Shown here in pieces: positions 61,764 through 64,000 of a stretch of 64,000 nucleotides of DNA. The position numbers were made by a program, and so were the translations under genes. Under the pieces are notes generated by a model. The model saw only the letters and a list, made by a program, of their open reading frames with translations. It had not been told where the DNA came from and made no database searches. The DNA lies in the NCBI GenBank assembly GCA_002238565.1, contig MPMP01000012.1, positions 1-64,000 on the forward strand. Reading direction: 5' to 3'. Within the stretch, counting starts at the first letter, position 1; each line of letters opens with the position of its first letter. This stretch comes from Albidovulum sp. bin36. Its GTDB lineage: Bacteria; Pseudomonadota; Alphaproteobacteria; Rhodobacterales; Rhodobacteraceae.

Positions 61764-62501
61764 ATGCCGAACCCCACCGCCGCGATGCTCGTGATTGGCG
61801 ACGAGATCCTTTCCGGAAGAACTCGCGACTCGAACATGCATTTCCTCGCGCGCAAGCTAAGCGAAGCCGGGATTGATCTTGCCGAGGTTCGAGTCGTGCC
61901 GGACGACAGGAGCAGGATATCGGAAGCCGCCGGAGCGCTCAGCGACTCCTACGACTACGTCTTTACCAGCGGGGGCATCGGCCCCACCCATGACGACATA
62001 ACCGCGGATTCGATAGCGTTCGCTTTCGGCAAGAGCATCGGCGTGCGAAAAGACGCGCTGGACATTCTCGAGAAGCACTGCGCAAAAATGGGCGTGGATC
62101 TCAACGATTCCCGCCTAAGAATGGCAAGAATTCCCGAAGGCGCGTCGCTGATTGAAAATTCGGTATCGGCGGCGCCGGGATTCAGCCTCGGAAACGTGCA
62201 CGTGATGGCGGGCGTTCCGAAAATATTCGAAGATATGGCCGTCCGAGTCATAGCCGGCCTTGAAGGCGGACGGCCGCTGCGTTCAAGATCAGTCGAAATT
62301 TTTCGCCCTGAAGGCGAAATCGCCGAAGACCTCGGCAAAATCGCCGAAGACTTTCCGGCGCTGGCGATCGGGTCCTACCCTCGGAGGGTGAACGGTCGCT
62401 TCGCGGTCAATGTCGTCTTCAGGGGCGAAGTTCCGTCGGTCGTGGATTCCGCCGCGGAAAGGTTTCTTGCGAAGTTTCCCGATGCGACGGTTGCCGACTG
62501 A
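61764..62501 (+). CDS. CinA-like molybdopterin-binding-fold protein
   Basis: 245 residues with the MoaB/Mog fold at the N-terminus: AMLVIGDEILSGRTRDSNMH, YVFTSGGIGPTHDDITADSI, RIPEGASLIENSVSAAPGFS, VHVMAGVPKIFEDM. This is the N-terminal half of competence/damage-inducible protein CinA, without the C-terminal nicotinamide-nucleotide amidase domain. Short stand-alone versions are common in alphaproteobacteria and their role is unclear (pyridine-nucleotide repair is one suggestion). Separate from the importer operon by 140 bp. Confidence 0.85.
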   Translation: MPNPTAAMLVIGDEILSGRTRDSNMHFLARKLSEAGIDLAEVRVVPDDRSRISEAAGALSDSYDYVFTSGGIGPTHDDITADSIAFAFGKSIGVRKDALDILEKHCAKMGVDLNDSRLRMARIPEGASLIENSVSAAPGFSLGNVHVMAGVPKIFEDMAVRVIAGLEGGRPLRSRSVEIFRPEGEIAEDLGKIAEDFPALAIGSYPRRVNGRFAVNVVFRGEVPSVVDSAAERFLAKFPDATVAD

Positions 62502-62577
62502 CCGGAAGTAGCGGGCGACGCGGCTTGAATTCGCGCCGGGAGCGAGCCCGCCGAGGCTACTTGGGAAAGGAACGCCC

Positions 62578-63153
62578 GTGAACAGTGGAACCGACAATCC
62601 AACCGCGCTCGACCTTCCTCCGGTGTCTCCGCTTCCGCCTGAAACCGAAAAGTATTTCAAAATCTGCGAGGAAAAGCTCGGCCTGGTTCCCAACGTGCTG
62701 CGGGCGTATTCTTTCAGCATTGAAAAGCTCAACGCATTCACGTCGCTGTACAATGACTTGATGCTAGGGGATAGCGGCCTTTCAAAGCTGGATCGGGAAT
62801 TAATCGCAGTGGCGGTGTCCTCGGCCAATCGCTGCTACTACTGCGTTGTCGCGCACGGGGCGGCTGTTCGGGAATTGTCCGGCGACAGCGAATTCGGAGA
62901 CGCCGTCGCGATCAACTACAGAGCGGCAAGCCTGGATGCCAGGCAGCGAGCGATGCTCGATTTTGCGGTCAAGCTAACCGAAAGAAGCCATGACATCGAA
63001 GAATGCGACCGGCGCGGGCTTAGAGAAGCCGGCTTCTCGGACCGCGACATCTGGGATATCGCGTCCGTCGCCGCCTTTTTCAACATGACCAATCGCGTCG
63101 CGACTGCGACCGACATGCGCCCGAATCCGGAGTATCATGATCGGGCGCGATGA
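62578..63153 (+). CDS. AhpD-like/carboxymuconolactone-decarboxylase-fold peroxidase-related protein
   Basis: 191 residues. The redox motif CYYCVVAHG has Cys86, Cys89 and the nearby His93, as in AhpD. KLGLVPNVLRAYSFSIEKLN and LDRELIAVAVSSANRC are typical of the uncharacterised peroxidase-related (PA0269-like) subgroup. Likely removes peroxides with a thiol donor. Start GTG 62578 with GGGAAAGGA upstream. The stop overlaps the start of the next gene (ATGA), so it is coupled to the OmpA-family protein. Confidence 0.88.
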   Translation: MNSGTDNPTALDLPPVSPLPPETEKYFKICEEKLGLVPNVLRAYSFSIEKLNAFTSLYNDLMLGDSGLSKLDRELIAVAVSSANRCYYCVVAHGAAVRELSGDSEFGDAVAINYRAASLDARQRAMLDFAVKLTERSHDIEECDRRGLREAGFSDRDIWDIASVAAFFNMTNRVATATDMRPNPEYHDRAR

Positions 63154-64000
63154 GAATTCGACCTGAACTAGCGGCCTTGTTGCTATCAATTACGCTTGCG
63201 GAGCCGCGCTACGGAGCTGCCGAAACTCGCTCGCCCCCTTGGGAGCTCCGGGAAATATCCAGATCTCGGGAAAGAGTCGATTCATTCCGGGTGCCGGTCG
63301 GCCCGTTCAGGCAAGGCAGAATCGAAGCCGTCAGAGAAGAGGGAATCGTTTCGCGAATCGTATTCCAGGCCGACGGCGTTTCCTCCACGCTGACGCTGCT
63401 GAACTCAATCTGGGAACGCTTTGAAAGCGACGGATTTGAATTGCTGTTTCGCTGCGAGGACGACGAATGCGGCAGTTTCGATTTCAGGTTCGAGTACGAC
63501 GTTGCGGATCCTCCGGGCATGTATGTCGATCTCGGAGATTTCCGCTTTCTTTCCGCTAGCCGCGAATCGGGAGCGGAAACCGAATTTCTGGCGCTGCTGG
63601 TCAGCCGCAGCGGCAGGCGGGGATTCGTGCAGCTGGACGGGCTGGGAAAGTTCGCTCGTTCGGTAAATCTGCAGCGAGTCTCCACGTCTCTCCAGGGTCC
63701 GGAGACCTCGGACGCCGGGCATTCGACGCTAGCGAGGAATTTGCTTGAAACCGACAGGGCCGTGCTCGAGGGGCTTGAATTCAAAACCGGCTCGGCGGAG
63801 CTCGGCGACGATGCTAACGGCATTCTGAACGAACTTGCGATGTTCATGAAGGAATTTCCGAATGTCAGCATCATTCTTGTGGGACACACCGATAATTCGG
63901 GATCTATGAGCGCGAATGTCAAAGTTTCGCAATCGCGCGCCGCTTCGGTATTGGACCGATTGGTCGCTCGATACGGAATCGACAGGTCGCGCCTTAGCGC
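63150..64000 (+). CDS. OmpA-family outer-membrane/periplasmic protein, cut by window edge
   Basis: At least 283 residues, open to the right edge. A short signal peptide (AALLLSITLAEPRYGAAE). Residues about 25-190 form a domain I do not recognise (an acidic, beta-rich part with FRCEDDECGSFDFRFEYD, including a Cys pair). From about residue 200 an OmpA-like peptidoglycan-binding domain begins: LEGLEFKTGSAELGDDANGI, NVSIILVGHTDNSGS, SQSRAASVLDRLVARYGID. It would attach the outer membrane or an envelope complex to peptidoglycan. ATG 63150 overlaps the preceding stop by 4 bp. Confidence 0.88.
   Translation, partial: MRIRPELAALLLSITLAEPRYGAAETRSPPWELREISRSRERVDSFRVPVGPFRQGRIEAVREEGIVSRIVFQADGVSSTLTLLNSIWERFESDGFELLFRCEDDECGSFDFRFEYDVADPPGMYVDLGDFRFLSASRESGAETEFLALLVSRSGRRGFVQLDGLGKFARSVNLQRVSTSLQGPETSDAGHSTLARNLLETDRAVLEGLEFKTGSAELGDDANGILNELAMFMKEFPNVSIILVGHTDNSGSMSANVKVSQSRAASVLDRLVARYGIDRSRLS

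Noticed and set aside
1-64000. tRNA, rRNA or riboswitch genes
   Set aside because: I looked in the longer gaps for typical T-loop and acceptor patterns and conserved leader motifs and saw none; a covariance-model search would be needed to exclude them.

Overview
The window reads as a chromosomal segment of a free-living, probably marine-type alphaproteobacterium. I infer this from the argJ-mutT pair, a SecA of about 905 residues with a SEC-C zinc tail, the many high-affinity substrate-binding-protein transporters (two TRAP, two ABC), and moderately high G+C with dense operons. No rRNA or tRNA gene was recognised, and the genus cannot be named from this sequence.

Layout. 1-3.5 kb: mobile-element debris (ISKra4-like transposase ends, an IS110 scrap) around a DUF4160-DUF2442 pair. 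3.6-18.7 kb: mainly housekeeping and catabolic genes: hemH, mutT, argJ, an IclR regulator with a perfect 17-nt palindrome upstream, a TerC-family protein, a TRAP transporter (DctP plus fused DctQM) followed by a GMC oxidoreductase, a convergent amidohydrolase, secA and map. 19.4-28.4 kb: an accessory island. It holds a serine recombinase beside a broken Tn3-family transposase, a low-G+C PIN-like nuclease gene, a solitary type I-E-like CRISPR repeat, a TIR-domain (CAP12/PF10137-like) gene, a truncated recombinase, an IS4-like remnant, an antitoxin with a decayed RelE/HigB-like toxin, and a decayed ISAs1 element with a DruA-like (DUF4338) domain. A 347-bp direct duplication of the neuB promoter and 5' end flanks the last part of this island. 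28.6-33.6 kb: surface-sugar genes (neuB, neuC and two tandem GT30 Kdo-transferase genes).

33.6-42.6 kb: an iron alcohol dehydrogenase and aldehyde dehydrogenase pair, a metallo-beta-lactamase-fold hydrolase, and an ABC sugar-type importer without an ATPase gene, bracketed by SnoaL/NTF2-like proteins. 43.7-49.9 kb: a second TRAP transporter, a ROK regulator and a GH32-like glycosidase. Matching palindromes sharing the core CTCTCTGGGAG precede both the TRAP/ROK pair and the GH32 gene, which suggests one regulon. 50.8-55.9 kb: another double-SnoaL protein, a DMT exporter, and a CoA-transferase plus HMG-CoA-lyase-like pair. 56.1-61.6 kb: a Pot-type polyamine ABC importer with a class III aminotransferase inserted between binding protein and permeases. 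61.7-64 kb: a CinA-like MoaB-fold protein, an AhpD-like protein and the start of an OmpA-family protein that runs off the window.

The recurring logic is scavenging: each importer is linked to enzymes that probably process its substrate, and in all four importers a hairpin follows the binding-protein gene. The most interesting region for new biology is 19.4-28.7 kb.
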